The position numbers and the translations under genes were made by a program. The notes beneath the pieces are model-generated. The model did not search any database, was not told the DNA's origin, and saw only the letters and a program-made list of their open reading frames with translations. A DNA stretch of 64,000 nt from Erythrobacter neustonensis (lineage in GTDB: Bacteria; Pseudomonadota; Alphaproteobacteria; Sphingomonadales; Sphingomonadaceae): assembly GCF_001663175.1 (NCBI RefSeq), contig NZ_CP016033.1, positions 2,108,001 to 2,172,000 of the forward strand, read 5' to 3'. Positions 9,165-18,353 of this stretch are shown one piece after another (the stretch's first letter is position 1; each line of letters opens with the position of its first letter).

Positions 9165-9575
9165 TCAGGGCTGGCGCAGGGGGATGGCTTCGATGATCAC
9201 GAAGGCCTGCGCCCAAGGGTGATCGTCGGTCAGGGTGAGATGGATGCGCGCCTCATGCCCGTCCGGGGTGATTTCTTCAAGCCGCAATGCCGCGCCCCCG
9301 GTCAGCGCCAGCGTCGGCGCGCCCGAGGGGGCATTGACCACGCCGATGTCCTTCATGAACACGCCGCGCTTGAACCCGGTGCCGACCGCCTTGGAGAACG
9401 CCTCCTTGGCGGCGAAGCGCTTGGCGTAGGTGCCCGGACAAGTAAAGGGGCGGCGGCGGGCCTTGGCGATTTCGACATCGGTGAAGACGCGGTTTTCGAA
9501 CCGCTCGCCGAAGCGACTGAGCGAATTGGCGATGCGTTCGATGTTGCACAGATCGCTGCCGGTGCCGATGATCAT
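9165..9575 (-). CDS. acpS: Holo-[acyl-carrier-protein] synthase
   Basis: This enzyme transfers 4'-phosphopantetheine from CoA to the ACP serine. The 136-residue product starts [15 protein letters not shown] with the Mg-binding Asp and has the second signature [16 protein letters not shown] with the conserved Glu and Lys. Length fits the trimeric AcpS family. Its ATG overlaps the TGA of the small membrane protein gene (ATGA), so translation is coupled. The pdxJ-acpS-lepB order is a familiar bacterial arrangement; here one small gene is inserted between pdxJ and acpS. Confidence 0.94.
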   Translation of the reverse strand: MIIGTGSDLCNIERIANSLSRFGERFENRVFTDVEIAKARRRPFTCPGTYAKRFAAKEAFSKAVGTGFKRGVFMKDIGVVNAPSGAPTLALTGGAALRLEEITPDGHEARIHLTLTDDHPWAQAFVIIEAIPLRQP

Positions 9576-9850
9576 TTGAGCGCCCTTATGATGACAGCCG
9601 CGAGCAGGCCGACGGCAACCAGATGGAGCATCACCTGCGCCTTGAACAAGGGGTGCGAAAAATCGCCTTTCGCCACCCGGCTTGCGCCGGCGAAGCCGAA
9701 GATCATCAGCGCCAGCCAGCCGACCGCGAACACCACCATCACGCGCGCGCTCAGTGCAAAGCCCAGGAACCCCAGCGCGAGCAGAAACAGCGCGGCGGCG
9801 GCGAGTGCCCAGCGTTTCTGTTCGCCGGTGAGGGCCGGGGGCGTGTTCAT
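9572..9850 (-). CDS. Small three-helix membrane protein of unknown function
   Basis: The product is 92 residues, starting [14 protein letters not shown]. Three hydrophobic stretches lie at about 14-31, 35-54 and 70-90, separated by the short basic loop [18 protein letters not shown] do not recognise a family. It overlaps pdxJ upstream and acpS downstream, each by four bases (ATGA), so it is clearly a translated member of the operon and not a chance frame. Size and position suggest a helper of envelope biogenesis, but nothing in the sequence proves that. Confidence 0.72.
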   Translation of the reverse strand: MNTPPALTGEQKRWALAAAALFLLALGFLGFALSARVMVVFAVGWLALMIFGFAGASRVAKGDFSHPLFKAQVMLHLVAVGLLAAVIIRALK

Positions 9851-10590
9851 CGCGCTTCATCCATCAATTCGCGCATCCGGCGGATCGCGTTTTCGAGGCC
9901 CACGAACACCGCTTCGCCGATGAGGTAATGGCCGATGTTGAGTTCGGCGATCTGCGGGATCGCGGCGATCGGCTGGACGTTGTCGAAGGTGAGGCCGTGG
10001 CCCGCGTGGGGCTCAATCCCGTTCTTGGCGGCGAGCGCGGCCATATCCGAAATGCGGCGCAATTCGCGCTCCACGCGGTCGCGGTCGCCGTCGAGAAAGG
10101 CGTGGGCATATTCGCCGGTGTGGAATTCGACCACCGGTGCGCCCAGCCGCAGCGCGGCGTCCAATTGCCGCTCATCGGCTTCGATGAACAGCGAGACGCG
10201 GATGCCCGCATCGCGCAGTTCCTCGCAGATCGGCACCAGCGTGTTGTGCATTCCGGCGGCGTCGAGCCCACCCTCGGTGGTGCGCTCTTCGCGCTTTTCG
10301 GGGACGATGCAGGCGGCGTGCGGTTTGTGGCGCAAGGCGATGGCGAGCATCTCGCGGGTCGCAGCCATTTCGAGGTTGAGCGGCAGATCGGTCGCCGCCT
10401 GAATGCGCGCCAGATCCTCGTCGCGAATATGGCGGCGGTCTTCGCGCAGGTGCGCGGTGATCCCGTCGCCGCCCACGGCCGCGACGATCTCTGCCGCGCG
10501 CACCGGATCGGGATGGTCGCCGCCGCGCGCGTTGCGGATAGTGGCGACGTGATCGATGTTGACGCCGAGGCGCAGGTGTGAAGGGGTCAT
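9847..10590 (-). CDS. pdxJ: Pyridoxine 5'-phosphate synthase
   Basis: PdxJ condenses 1-deoxyxylulose 5-phosphate with 3-amino-2-oxopropyl phosphate, the last step in making pyridoxine 5'-phosphate. The 247-residue protein has the TIM-barrel landmarks [46 protein letters not shown] and AGHGLTF, then [13 protein letters not shown]. Length is normal. The product cofactor is used by thrC, also in the window. The ATG overlaps the stop of the upstream serine hydrolase gene by four bases. Confidence 0.96.
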   Translation of the reverse strand: MTPSHLRLGVNIDHVATIRNARGGDHPDPVRAAEIVAAVGGDGITAHLREDRRHIRDEDLARIQAATDLPLNLEMAATREMLAIALRHKPHAACIVPEKREERTTEGGLDAAGMHNTLVPICEELRDAGIRVSLFIEADERQLDAALRLGAPVVEFHTGEYAHAFLDGDRDRVERELRRISDMAALAAKNGIEPHAGHGLTFDNVQPIAAIPQIAELNIGHYLIGEAVFVGLENAIRRMRELMDEAR

Positions 10591-11681
10591 GGGGTTCCTT
10601 GCGGGCAGGCGGCTGTGCTGAGCAGATCGTGCGCGAAGCCGCTGCCCTGCCACACTTCGCCGAATTCGAACGGTTTTTCCTGCGAGAAGGCGACCACCGC
10701 CATCCGCTTCTCGGGCAGGATGAAATTGCGCACCTGCACAGCGCCGATATCGCCGCGCCGCTCGACGATCCTGACGGGGGCATCACAGCCCTTGAGCGGC
10801 ACGTCGAACACCCATTGGCCCAGCGCCATGTATCCCAGCATCGGATCGCCGCGCCACATTTCGGCCAGCGCCTCCGGCCCGAGCAATTCGCCGCGCATCA
10901 GCGCGTTGTCGATCGCGATGATGTCGTCAGGCTCGCCATAAAGCCCGGCAGATGCGCCATAGGTCGACAGATCGACCTCGCTCTCGCGCAGGCCGTCAAC
11001 AAGGCCCCAGCGCGTGAATTGCTCGCCCGGATAGGCCCCGGCGAATTCGAAGCCCAGCGGTCCGGCGATGTCGCGCAGGAACAGCTTGTCCCACGAAATG
11101 CCCGTGACCGCTTCAAGCACCGCGCCCAGCACCATGAAGTCGCAATTGTTGTAAGCCCAATCGCCGCCCGGTGCGCCAGTGACGGGGCCCGCGCAGAACC
11201 CGGTGACGGGATCGCGGCTGCCCTTGAAGTCCGCATCGTAGAACGCGGGCGTATCGGCGGGGTTGGGCAGGCCTGCGCGGTGTTGCAGCAGATTGCGGAT
11301 TGTCGCGGTGCTTGCGTTGGGCGATGCGAAGGCGGGCAGGTATGTCGCCACCGGGCGGTCGAGATCGATCCGGCCCGCCTCGACCTCGCGCATCACGAGG
11401 ATCGCGACGATCTGCTTTGTCACGCTAGCCCAGCGCCAGGTCAGCCCGTCGGGCCAGCCGCGGTCGGGTTCGGGAAGCAGTCCGACCCAGCGGTAGGTCG
11501 GCGGGAAGTCATCGGGCGCATCGAGACTGTCCGAGATCACGACATCGCCTTGGAAGCCTGCCGATTCGATCACCGCGTTGACCGCAGCGAAGGGGAACGC
11601 GGTTTCGGCATCCCGCACCGTCGCGGATACTGCCGCAGCGGGCAGGCACAGGGCGATCAGGGCGGCAAGCGAACGGATCAT
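10587..11681 (-). CDS. Serine hydrolase of the class C beta-lactamase / D-Ala-D-Ala carboxypeptidase family
   Basis: This 364-residue exported protein starts with a signal peptide (cleavage probably after about residue 20, VSA). The penicillin-recognising fold shows the active-site tetrad SVTK at 86-89 and the YxN triad at 177-179 (AYNNCDF); a clear KTG box is not obvious near the C-terminus, where RRGDIGAVQ lies. Members include esterases and peptidases as well as lactamases, so I do not call it a resistance gene. It sits between pyrE (8-base gap) and pdxJ (4-base overlap), an unusual position for such a protein. Confidence 0.82.
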   Translation of the reverse strand: MIRSLAALIALCLPAAAVSATVRDAETAFPFAAVNAVIESAGFQGDVVISDSLDAPDDFPPTYRWVGLLPEPDRGWPDGLTWRWASVTKQIVAILVMREVEAGRIDLDRPVATYLPAFASPNASTATIRNLLQHRAGLPNPADTPAFYDADFKGSRDPVTGFCAGPVTGAPGGDWAYNNCDFMVLGAVLEAVTGISWDKLFLRDIAGPLGFEFAGAYPGEQFTRWGLVDGLRESEVDLSTYGASAGLYGEPDDIIAIDNALMRGELLGPEALAEMWRGDPMLGYMALGQWVFDVPLKGCDAPVRIVERRGDIGAVQVRNFILPEKRMAVVAFSQEKPFEFGEVWQGSGFAHDLLSTAACPQGTP

Positions 11682-11689
11682 CGGCGGCG

Positions 11690-12271
11690 CTATTCCTTGC
11701 GGCTTCCGGGTTTCGTTACCTCTACGCTCGCCAGCGCGGCCGGGATGTCGGATTCATCATAAGTCGGAAAATCGATGGCGAGCAGCGGGTAGAACGGCAC
11801 GCCCAGATCGACTGACCCGCACGAACGGTCGATGATCGCACATTCGGCGATCACTTCGGCGCCCTCGCGCGCGACCGCGGCGATCGCCTCCCGGCTGGAG
11901 AGGCCGGTGGTGACCACATCCTCGACCATCAGCACGCGCGCGCCCTTTTCGAGCGCGAAGCCGCGGCGCAGGTGGAAGGTGCCCTCGGGCCGTTCGAGGA
12001 ACATCGCATCCTTGCCCAGCGCGCGGCCGACCTCGTGGCCGATGATGATCCCGCCCATTGCGGGCGAGACGACGACATCGATCGCTGCACGCACGTCGGC
12101 AGGGATGCCGGCGACCACGGCCTCGGCAAGGCGCGCGGCGCGCTGCGGGTTCATCAACACCCGCGCGCATTGCAGGTAATGTCCGCTATGGCGCCCGGAA
12201 GAGAGTTTGAAATGCCCTTCGAGCAAAGCGCCGGAGCTGCGAAATTCGTCGAGAACCTGTTCTTCAGTCAT
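11690..12271 (-). CDS. pyrE: Orotate phosphoribosyltransferase
   Basis: PyrE joins orotate and PRPP to form OMP in pyrimidine synthesis. The protein is 193 residues long, the size of the longer alphaproteobacterial form. The PRPP loop is ARVLMVEDVVTTGLSSREAI; the N-terminus MTEEQVLDEFRSSGALLEGHF and LSSGRHSGHYLQC are typical of the family. The frame extends upstream without a stop, but the ATG at 12271 matches the family start. It leads the leftward operon. pyrC lies 16 kb away on the other strand, so pyrimidine genes are scattered. Confidence 0.94.
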   Translation of the reverse strand: MTEEQVLDEFRSSGALLEGHFKLSSGRHSGHYLQCARVLMNPQRAARLAEAVVAGIPADVRAAIDVVVSPAMGGIIIGHEVGRALGKDAMFLERPEGTFHLRRGFALEKGARVLMVEDVVTTGLSSREAIAAVAREGAEVIAECAIIDRSCGSVDLGVPFYPLLAIDFPTYDESDIPAALASVEVTKPGSRKE

Positions 12272-12519
12272 GTTTGAAAGCCTTAAGACCGTTGCGGAAA
12301 TCGGCCCGGCTTGCGTGCCAAACATCCCGCCTTGCATAATTTTCTCCCTAGAAGCGCTTGAGGCCCTCGGCAAGCATCGCTAAGGGCGGGAATGAAGCTG
12401 GCCCGAGGGCTGGCCAAACGCTGTCCGCAGAATGGCTGGAATCGGCCGTCCCGCATGGGCAGTATGGGATCAGATTCGAACCAACTGGACACATGCTCAT
12501 GGGTCAGAGGGACACCCGT

Positions 12520-13563
12520 ATGAAAAAGGTTTTTCTGGCAGCGGTTGCTGCCGGGCTCGCGGCATTCACGCCGCTCGGTGTGGCGGCGCAGGATGCCGCC
12601 GCTCCCGCTGTTCCCGCGACCACCGAGGCGGCTGCGCCTGCGGCCGTTGCGCCGGCGGCTGATGCTCCCGCCGTGACCGCCGAAGCGGCCGCGCCGGCAG
12701 CGGCAGCGGATGCCGGCAGCTACACTGCCATGGCCCCGACCAAGGGCAAGGGCATGCCGACTTCCTATCAGGACGATCCCGCGCAGAGCGTGACTTTCCA
12801 GGACCAGTATTCGGACAATGGCGAATACGCGTTGTGGATGCACAACGTGATCCTGATGCCGGTCATCACCGTGATCAGCCTGCTCGTGCTCGCGCTGCTG
12901 CTTTATGTGGTGGTGCGCTTCAACCGTCGCCGCAACCCGGTGGCATCGAAGACCACGCACAACACGCTGATCGAAGTGGTGTGGACGATCGTTCCGGTGA
13001 TCATCCTCGTGATCATCGCGGTTCCTTCGATCACGCTGCTCGCGCGCCAGTATGAAACCCCGCCGGCCGACGCGGTCACCATCAAGGCGACGGGTTACCA
13101 GTGGTATTGGGGTTACAACTATCCCGATCACGGCGATATCGAAGTGATCTCGAACATGCTCGACGAAGGCGAGGCGGTGCGCCGTGGTGAGCCCGGGCAG
13201 CTGGCGGTGGACAACCGCATGGTCGTGCCCGCCGGTGTTCCGCTGCGCATTCAGACCACCGCGTCGGACGTGATCCACGCCTTTGCGGTGCCCTCGCTGT
13301 GGTTCAAGATGGACGCGGTGCCAGGCCGGCTGAATGAAAAGCTGCTGACCATCAAGGAGCCGGGCGTCTATTACGGTCAGTGCTCCGAGCTGTGCGGTGC
13401 GCGTCACGCCTACATGCCGATCGCCATCGAAGCGCTGCCCCCGGCCGAATTCGCCGCATGGGTCCGCGCGCAGGGCGGCAGCATGCCGGGCGAAGAAGCG
13501 GCGGCTCCGGCTGCCGCGCCCGCAGCCGAAGCCGAGGCTGCCGCTCCGGCAGCTGCCGGCTGA
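12520..13563 (+). CDS. ctaC: Cytochrome c oxidase subunit II
   Basis: Subunit II of an aa3-type oxidase accepts electrons from cytochrome c at its CuA centre. From the ATG at 12520, with AGAGGGA ahead of it, the product is 347 residues: a signal peptide (cut after GVAAQ), an Ala/Pro-rich linker of about 45 residues, two transmembrane helices (about 110-135 and 150-175) and a cupredoxin domain. CuA ligands are His253, Cys288, Glu290, Cys292, His296 and Met299 (CSELCGARHAYM). The C-terminal 30 residues are again Ala/Pro/Glu-rich. No cytochrome c domain is fused. It heads the oxidase cluster. Confidence 0.95.
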   Translation: MKKVFLAAVAAGLAAFTPLGVAAQDAAAPAVPATTEAAAPAAVAPAADAPAVTAEAAAPAAAADAGSYTAMAPTKGKGMPTSYQDDPAQSVTFQDQYSDNGEYALWMHNVILMPVITVISLLVLALLLYVVVRFNRRRNPVASKTTHNTLIEVVWTIVPVIILVIIAVPSITLLARQYETPPADAVTIKATGYQWYWGYNYPDHGDIEVISNMLDEGEAVRRGEPGQLAVDNRMVVPAGVPLRIQTTASDVIHAFAVPSLWFKMDAVPGRLNEKLLTIKEPGVYYGQCSELCGARHAYMPIAIEALPPAEFAAWVRAQGGSMPGEEAAAPAAAPAAEAEAAAPAAAG

Positions 13564-13601
13564 ACCGACAACATGACTTTGAAGCAGAAGAGTAGCTGAT
13601 C

Positions 13602-15311
13602 ATGGCAACCACCGCAGAAGGCTTCGACGTTCACCACGGGCATGGCGCCCATGATGACCACGCCGACCACAAGCCGGGCTTCTTCGCCCGCTGGTTCATG
13701 TCGACCAACCACAAGGACATCGGCACGATGTACCTGATCTTCGCGATCATCGCGGGGATCATCGGGGGCGGGATCTCGGGGATCATGCGGGTCGAACTCG
13801 CCGAACCGGGCATCCAGTACCTGCAGTGGTGGGCCCAGTTCATGGGCGGCGGCAACGACCTGAACACCGCGCTCCACATGTGGAACGTGTTCATCACCGC
13901 GCACGGCCTGATCATGGTGTTCTTCATGGTCATGCCTGCGATGATCGGCGGTTTCGGCAACTGGTTCGTGCCGCTGATGATCGGCGCGCCCGACATGGCC
14001 TTCCCGCGCATGAATAATGTCAGCTTCTGGCTGACGGTGGCGGGCTTCTTCAGCCTCTTGTTCTCGCTCTTCGTGCCCGGTGGCACGGGTCCGGGCGCGG
14101 GCACCGGCTGGACGGTTTATGCACCGCTTTCGACCACCGGTTCGGTCGGTCCTGCGGTCGACTTCGCGATCTTCTCGCTGCACCTCTCGGGCGCAGGCTC
14201 GATCCTCGGTGCGACCAACTTCATCACCACGATCTTCAACATGCGTGCGCCGGGCATGACCCTGCACAAGATGCCGCTGTTCGTGTGGTCGGTGCTGGTC
14301 ACCGCCTTCCTGCTGTTGCTGGCGCTGCCGGTGCTGGCTGCTGCCATCACCATGCTGCTGACCGACCGCAACTTCGGCACCACCTTCTTCAACCCGGCCG
14401 GCGGCGGTGATCCGGTGCTCTACCAGCACCTGTTCTGGTTCTTCGGTCACCCTGAAGTCTACATCATGATTCTGCCGGGCTTCGGCATGATCTCGCAGAT
14501 CATCGCCACCTTCTCGAAGAAGCCGGTCTTCGGCTACCTCGGCATGGCTTACGCAATGGTCGCGATCGGTGTGGTCGGCTTCATCGTCTGGGCGCACCAC
14601 ATGTATACCGTGGGCCTCGACGTGAACACGAAGATGTATTTCACCGCGGCAACGATGGTGATTGCGGTTCCGACCGGCGTGAAGATCTTCAGCTGGATCG
14701 CGACGATGTGGGGCGGCAGCCTCAGCTTCAAGTCGCCGATGGTCTGGTCGATGGGCTTCATCTTCCTGTTCACCGTGGGCGGCGTGACCGGCGTGGTGCT
14801 TGCCAACGGCGGGATCGACGACAACCTGCACGACACCTACTACGTCGTCGCGCACTTCCACTACGTGCTGTCGATGGGCGCGGTGTTCTCGATGTTCGCC
14901 GGCTTCTACTACTGGTTCCCGAAGATGAGCGGCCGGATGCATTCCGAACTGCTCAGCCACATCCACTTCTGGACCTTCTTCATCGGCGTGAACGTGATCT
15001 TCTTCCCGCAGCACTTCCTCGGGATGCAGGGGATGCCGCGTCGTTACCCCGACTATGCCGAGGCCTACACCTACTGGCACCAGATCAGCACCCTCGGGTA
15101 CTACATCATGGCCGGTTCGATGGTGTTCTTCTTCGTCAACATTCTCTACTCGCTGCTGGCGGGCAAGAAGGCCGAAGCGAACCCTTGGGGTGAAGGTGCG
15201 ACCACGCTCGAGTGGACGCTTCCCAGCCCGCCGCCCTACCACCAGTTCGAAACGCTGCCGATCATCACGGACGCGCACGACTATCACGATCACCGTCCGG
15301 CAACCGCATAA
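13602..15311 (+). CDS. ctaD: Cytochrome c oxidase subunit I
   Basis: Catalytic subunit with heme a and the heme a3-CuB site, reducing O2 and pumping protons. The 569 residues include the usual 12 helices. Visible landmarks are [16 protein letters not shown] (heme a His), [18 protein letters not shown] (CuB His and the Tyr that is cross-linked in A-type oxidases), [11 protein letters not shown] (two CuB His) and [15 protein letters not shown] (heme a3 and heme a His). This is the A1 family pattern with the Glu of HPEVY. The N-terminus carries seven His in its first 23 residues ([14 protein letters not shown]), a feature of unclear role. It lies 38 bases after ctaC. Confidence 0.97.
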   Translation: MATTAEGFDVHHGHGAHDDHADHKPGFFARWFMSTNHKDIGTMYLIFAIIAGIIGGGISGIMRVELAEPGIQYLQWWAQFMGGGNDLNTALHMWNVFITAHGLIMVFFMVMPAMIGGFGNWFVPLMIGAPDMAFPRMNNVSFWLTVAGFFSLLFSLFVPGGTGPGAGTGWTVYAPLSTTGSVGPAVDFAIFSLHLSGAGSILGATNFITTIFNMRAPGMTLHKMPLFVWSVLVTAFLLLLALPVLAAAITMLLTDRNFGTTFFNPAGGGDPVLYQHLFWFFGHPEVYIMILPGFGMISQIIATFSKKPVFGYLGMAYAMVAIGVVGFIVWAHHMYTVGLDVNTKMYFTAATMVIAVPTGVKIFSWIATMWGGSLSFKSPMVWSMGFIFLFTVGGVTGVVLANGGIDDNLHDTYYVVAHFHYVLSMGAVFSMFAGFYYWFPKMSGRMHSELLSHIHFWTFFIGVNVIFFPQHFLGMQGMPRRYPDYAEAYTYWHQISTLGYYIMAGSMVFFFVNILYSLLAGKKAEANPWGEGATTLEWTLPSPPPYHQFETLPIITDAHDYHDHRPATA

Positions 15312-15328
15312 GCGCCGGACACTGATCG

Positions 15329-15384
15329 GCTCCTTTACCGGAGCGACATGAAACGGGGGGAGCGCGGGCACGGTCTCGCGCTCC
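15329..15384 (+). promoter_or_regulatory. Two hairpins between ctaD and ctaB
   Basis: Bases 15329-15333 pair with 15340-15344 (GCTCC and GGAGC), and 15359-15366 pair perfectly with 15377-15384 (GGAGCGCG and CGCGCTCC, ten-base loop). Neither is followed by a strong T run. They probably act as an mRNA stabiliser or partial stop separating the abundant subunit I and II message from the assembly genes. That role is inference; the pairing is direct. Confidence 0.45.
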
Positions 15385-15407
15385 TTCGCAATGGAACCGA
15401 CCTGACG

Positions 15408-16349
15408 ATGGCAAGCACCGCACCCCAGACGACGGCGAACGAAGCCACGGCGACCATGCCCACGGAATGGCGCGATTTCTTCGCGCTGACCAAGCCGCGG
15501 GTGATGACGCTGGTGATCTTCACCGCGATCTGCGGCCTGCTCGCTGCGCCGGGGACGATCCACCCGATCATCGGCTTTACCGCAGTGCTCGCGATCGCGA
15601 TGGGTGCGGGCGGTTCGGCGGTGCTCAACATGTGGTGGGAAGCCGACATCGATGCCGGCATGAAGCGCACGATGAGCCGTCCGCTCCCCGGTGGCCGGAT
15701 GCGCCGCGAGGATGCGCGCGATTTCGGAATTTTCCTGTCGGCGACCTCGCTCGTGCTGATGGGCCTTGCGGTGGGCTGGCTTGCCGCAGCGCTGCTCTTG
15801 GGCGCGATCATCTATTACGCCGTGATCTACACGATGTGGCTGAAGCCGCGCACCCCGCAGAACATCGTGATCGGCGGCGGCGCGGGCGCTTTCCCGCCGC
15901 TGATCGGCTGGGTCGCTGTCACCGGCGACATCACCGCGATGCCGCTGCTGCTCTTCGCGATCATCTTCTTCTGGACGCCGCCGCATTTCTGGGCGCTCGC
16001 GCTGTTCGTGCAGACCGATTACGCGAAGGTCGGCATCCCCATGCTCCCGGTCGTCGCGGGCGAGAAGGTGACGCGCAACCAGATCATGGGTTACACCGTG
16101 CTGCTCGTGCCGATCGCGATTGCGCCGTGGGTGATCGGCGGGACGAGCTGGATCTATGGCTCCGTCGCGGTCGTGCTGTCCGCACTGTTCGTGCTGCTTG
16201 CGCTGCCGGTCTTCACGCGCACCCGCGCGGAAGATGACGCGATGACGCCCGAAAAGACGCTGTTCAAATTCTCGATTCTCTACCTCTTCATCCTGTTTGC
16301 CGCTCTAGTGGCGGACCGCGTGGCCTTTTATCAGGGATGGATCGCATGA
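15408..16349 (+). CDS. ctaB: Protoheme IX farnesyltransferase (heme O synthase)
   Basis: CtaB adds a farnesyl group to heme b, giving heme O, the precursor of the heme A used by subunit I. The 313-residue membrane protein belongs to the UbiA superfamily, with about nine helices. Both Asp-rich motifs are visible: [21 protein letters not shown] after helix 2 and the second loop [15 protein letters not shown]. The frame is open from 15348, but ATG 15408 (MASTAPQ) fits the family. Its stop overlaps the next ATG (ATGA). ctaA, for the next step, is not in the window. Confidence 0.95.
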   Translation: MASTAPQTTANEATATMPTEWRDFFALTKPRVMTLVIFTAICGLLAAPGTIHPIIGFTAVLAIAMGAGGSAVLNMWWEADIDAGMKRTMSRPLPGGRMRREDARDFGIFLSATSLVLMGLAVGWLAAALLLGAIIYYAVIYTMWLKPRTPQNIVIGGGAGAFPPLIGWVAVTGDITAMPLLLFAIIFFWTPPHFWALALFVQTDYAKVGIPMLPVVAGEKVTRNQIMGYTVLLVPIAIAPWVIGGTSWIYGSVAVVLSALFVLLALPVFTRTRAEDDAMTPEKTLFKFSILYLFILFAALVADRVAFYQGWIA

Positions 16350-16480
16350 CCCCCGAAGAAGAGCGTGAATTCCTGCGCCGCCGCAAGGCGCGCAACTGGG
16401 TCGTTGCGGGGACCTTGGTGTTCTTCGTGGTGCTGTTCTACGCGATCACGATCGTGCGGATCGGCGGGCAGGCGGGCTGA
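16346..16480 (+). CDS. 44-residue single-span membrane protein of the oxidase cluster
   Basis: A short gene translating to [18 protein letters not shown], then a hydrophobic helix of about 20 residues ([19 protein letters not shown]) and the tail RIGGQAG. It starts in an ATGA overlap with ctaB and ends in a TGATG overlap with ctaG, so translation is coupled on both sides. Small CoxF-like or subunit IV-like proteins occur at exactly this place in alphaproteobacterial oxidase clusters. The charged N-terminus followed by one helix fits an assembly factor or accessory subunit; I cannot tell which. Confidence 0.78.
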   Translation: MTPEEEREFLRRRKARNWVVAGTLVFFVVLFYAITIVRIGGQAG

Positions 16481-17079
16481 TGGCGAGCATCGCGTCTCCT
16501 GCTACCGACACCGCGCGCGCGAACCTGCGGACCGGGGCGCTGGCCTTTGCCGGCGCGCTCGCGATGCTGGGGCTGGGCTATGCCTCAGTGCCGCTTTATC
16601 GCCTGTTCTGCCAGGTGACGGGCTTCGGCGGCACGACGATGGTGGCGTCCGAAAGCAAGGCAGCGGCCGCAGCGGCGGCGGCGACGGGGCAGAAAATCTC
16701 GATCCGCTTCGATGCGACGACCGCAATGGGCATGCCATGGACCTTCCGCCCGGTGCAGGCGACCGACACGGTCACCATCGGCGAACGCGACATCGCGACC
16801 TACACCGCGCGCAACGACAGCGACCAGCCGATCACCGGCATGGCAACCTTCAATGTCGAGCCTGAACAGGCCGGCAAGTATTTCAACAAGATCCAGTGTT
16901 TCTGCTTTACCGAGCAGACCTTGCAGCCGGGGCAGGAAGTGACCATGCCCGTGCTGTATTTCGTTGACCCGGCGATGCTTGACGACCCCAACATGAAGGG
17001 TGTCGAACAGATCACGCTGAGCTATACTTTCCACCGCGCCGAAGCGCCGCAAGCTGCGGCCCCCAAGCGCACCAATTGA
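16480..17079 (+). CDS. ctaG: Cytochrome c oxidase assembly protein CtaG (Cox11 family)
   Basis: Cox11 delivers copper to the CuB site of subunit I. The product has 199 residues: a cytoplasmic N-terminus, one membrane anchor (about 18-37, ALAFAGALAMLGLGYASVPLY), then a periplasmic immunoglobulin-like domain. The copper-binding CFCF lies in NKIQCFCFTEQTL, with a further Cys in RLFCQVTGFGG near the membrane. These match the family. A run of Ala (about residues 50-65) is a local expansion. The start overlaps the stop of the 44-residue gene by one base. Confidence 0.95.
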   Translation: MASIASPATDTARANLRTGALAFAGALAMLGLGYASVPLYRLFCQVTGFGGTTMVASESKAAAAAAAATGQKISIRFDATTAMGMPWTFRPVQATDTVTIGERDIATYTARNDSDQPITGMATFNVEPEQAGKYFNKIQCFCFTEQTLQPGQEVTMPVLYFVDPAMLDDPNMKGVEQITLSYTFHRAEAPQAAAPKRTN

Positions 17080-17109
17080 TCCGCTAAACCCAGGGACGGG
17101 AACGACCAC

Positions 17110-17982
17110 ATGGCTGGCAAGGTAAACCACGACTATCACATCCTCGAACCCGATATCTGGCCGATTGTCGGCTCGTTCTCGGCGTTGACCTTCACCAGCG
17201 GTCTGGTGCTCAGCCTCTATCCCGACGTGTTCGGTTCGTCGGCGGGCATCGTCATGTGGGCGGGCCTTGCCGGCCTGATCGCGACCTTCTTCATGTGGTT
17301 CAAGAACATCGTGGTTGAAGCCCAGCGCGGCGATCATACCCCGGTGGTGCAGCTCCACATGCGTTACGGGATGATTCTGTTCATCGCGTCCGAAGTCATG
17401 TTCTTCGTCGGCTGGTTCTGGGCCTTCTTCGACTTCGCGCTGTTCCCGACGCCGCTGACCTATGACGCGGCGACCGGTGCGACCACCAGCCTGTTCGGCG
17501 AAGCGGGCGCGGCTGCGGCAAGCTTCATCCCCGAAGGCCTCGAAGTGCTCGATCCCTTCGCGCTGCCGCTGCTCAACACGCTGATCCTGCTGTGCTCGGG
17601 CACCACCGTGACTTGGGCGCACCACTCGCTGATCCACGGCGACCGCGAAGGCCTGAAGCAGGGCCTGTGGGCGACCATCGCGCTTGGTGTGCTGTTCAGC
17701 GCGATCCAAGCCTACGAATATGCCGCAGCGCCGTTCGGCTTCGGCGGCAACACCTATTCTAGCGCTTTCTACATGGCGACCGGCTTCCACGGGTTCCACG
17801 TGATTGTCGGCACCATTTTCCTCGCGGTGTGCCTGTTCCGCGCCTACAAGGGCCACTTCACCCCGCGTCAGCACTTCGGCTTCGAGGCTGCGGCATGGTA
17901 TTGGCACTTCGTCGACGTGGTGTGGCTGTTCCTGTTCGTCGCCATCTACGTGTGGGGCGGTTGGGGCGCTGAATACCACTGA
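17110..17982 (+). CDS. coxC: Cytochrome c oxidase subunit III
   Basis: Subunit III stabilises the oxidase and helps keep its proton uptake path active; it carries no metal. The 290 residues contain the seven-helix core with LHMRYGMILFIASEVMFFVGWFW, NTLILLCSGTTVTWAHH, ATGFHGFHVIVGTIFL and FEAAAWYWHFVDVVWLFLF. The N-terminus MAGKVNHDYHILEPDIWPI and the periplasmic insert around residues 115-150 (TYDAATGATTSLFGEAG) are usual in this group. Its stop overlaps the next start by one base (TGATG). Confidence 0.96.
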   Translation: MAGKVNHDYHILEPDIWPIVGSFSALTFTSGLVLSLYPDVFGSSAGIVMWAGLAGLIATFFMWFKNIVVEAQRGDHTPVVQLHMRYGMILFIASEVMFFVGWFWAFFDFALFPTPLTYDAATGATTSLFGEAGAAAASFIPEGLEVLDPFALPLLNTLILLCSGTTVTWAHHSLIHGDREGLKQGLWATIALGVLFSAIQAYEYAAAPFGFGGNTYSSAFYMATGFHGFHVIVGTIFLAVCLFRAYKGHFTPRQHFGFEAAAWYWHFVDVVWLFLFVAIYVWGGWGAEYH

Positions 17983-18353
17983 TGCGTCCGGACGAGAGTC
18001 CGAACCAGGAAAAAGGGCAGCCGGGATTCGTCTCGGCTGCCCTTTCCGGTTTGTGCCCGAGTTGCGGCGCCAGAACGTTGTTTGCCGCGCCCGCCGCGCT
18101 GGCGGAGGAATGCCGCGCCTGCGGGCTTGATCTGCGAAAGCTTGAACGCGGCGGCCGGTTTGTGGGCGTGGTCACGATGCTGCTCGCGCTGGTGCTGATC
18201 GTGGCCGCACTCGGCATCGACGAGTGGCTGCGGCCGCCGCTGTGGGCGAGCCTGCTGTTCTGGGCGCCGGTGACGGTGGGGGCCGTGATCGCCGCATTGC
18301 GGATCTACAAGACGATGTGGGTCTATCATGAATACGAAGAGAGCCAGTCATGA
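17982..18353 (+). CDS. DUF983 zinc-ribbon membrane protein
   Basis: A 123-residue protein. A four-Cys zinc ribbon (CPSCG at about 25 and CRACG at about 44) precedes two transmembrane helices (about 60-80 and 87-107). DUF983 proteins are encoded next to oxidase genes in many alphaproteobacteria, where an assembly role is suspected but unproved. The gene overlaps coxC upstream by one base and the SURF1 gene downstream by four, which supports cotranslation with the oxidase cluster. Confidence 0.88.
   Translation: MRPDESPNQEKGQPGFVSAALSGLCPSCGARTLFAAPAALAEECRACGLDLRKLERGGRFVGVVTMLLALVLIVAALGIDEWLRPPLWASLLFWAPVTVGAVIAALRIYKTMWVYHEYEESQS

Noticed and set aside
10587..11681. Calling the SVTK serine hydrolase an antibiotic-resistance beta-lactamase
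   Set aside because: The fold is shared by esterases and peptidases, no KTG box is evident, and the gene is in a biosynthetic operon.
13410..15986. 858-residue open frame on the minus strand opposite ctaC, ctaD and ctaB
   Set aside because: It is rich in His, Arg, Glu and Asp as expected from reading conserved GC-rich genes backwards, has no domain, and overlaps well-identified oxidase genes over its whole length.
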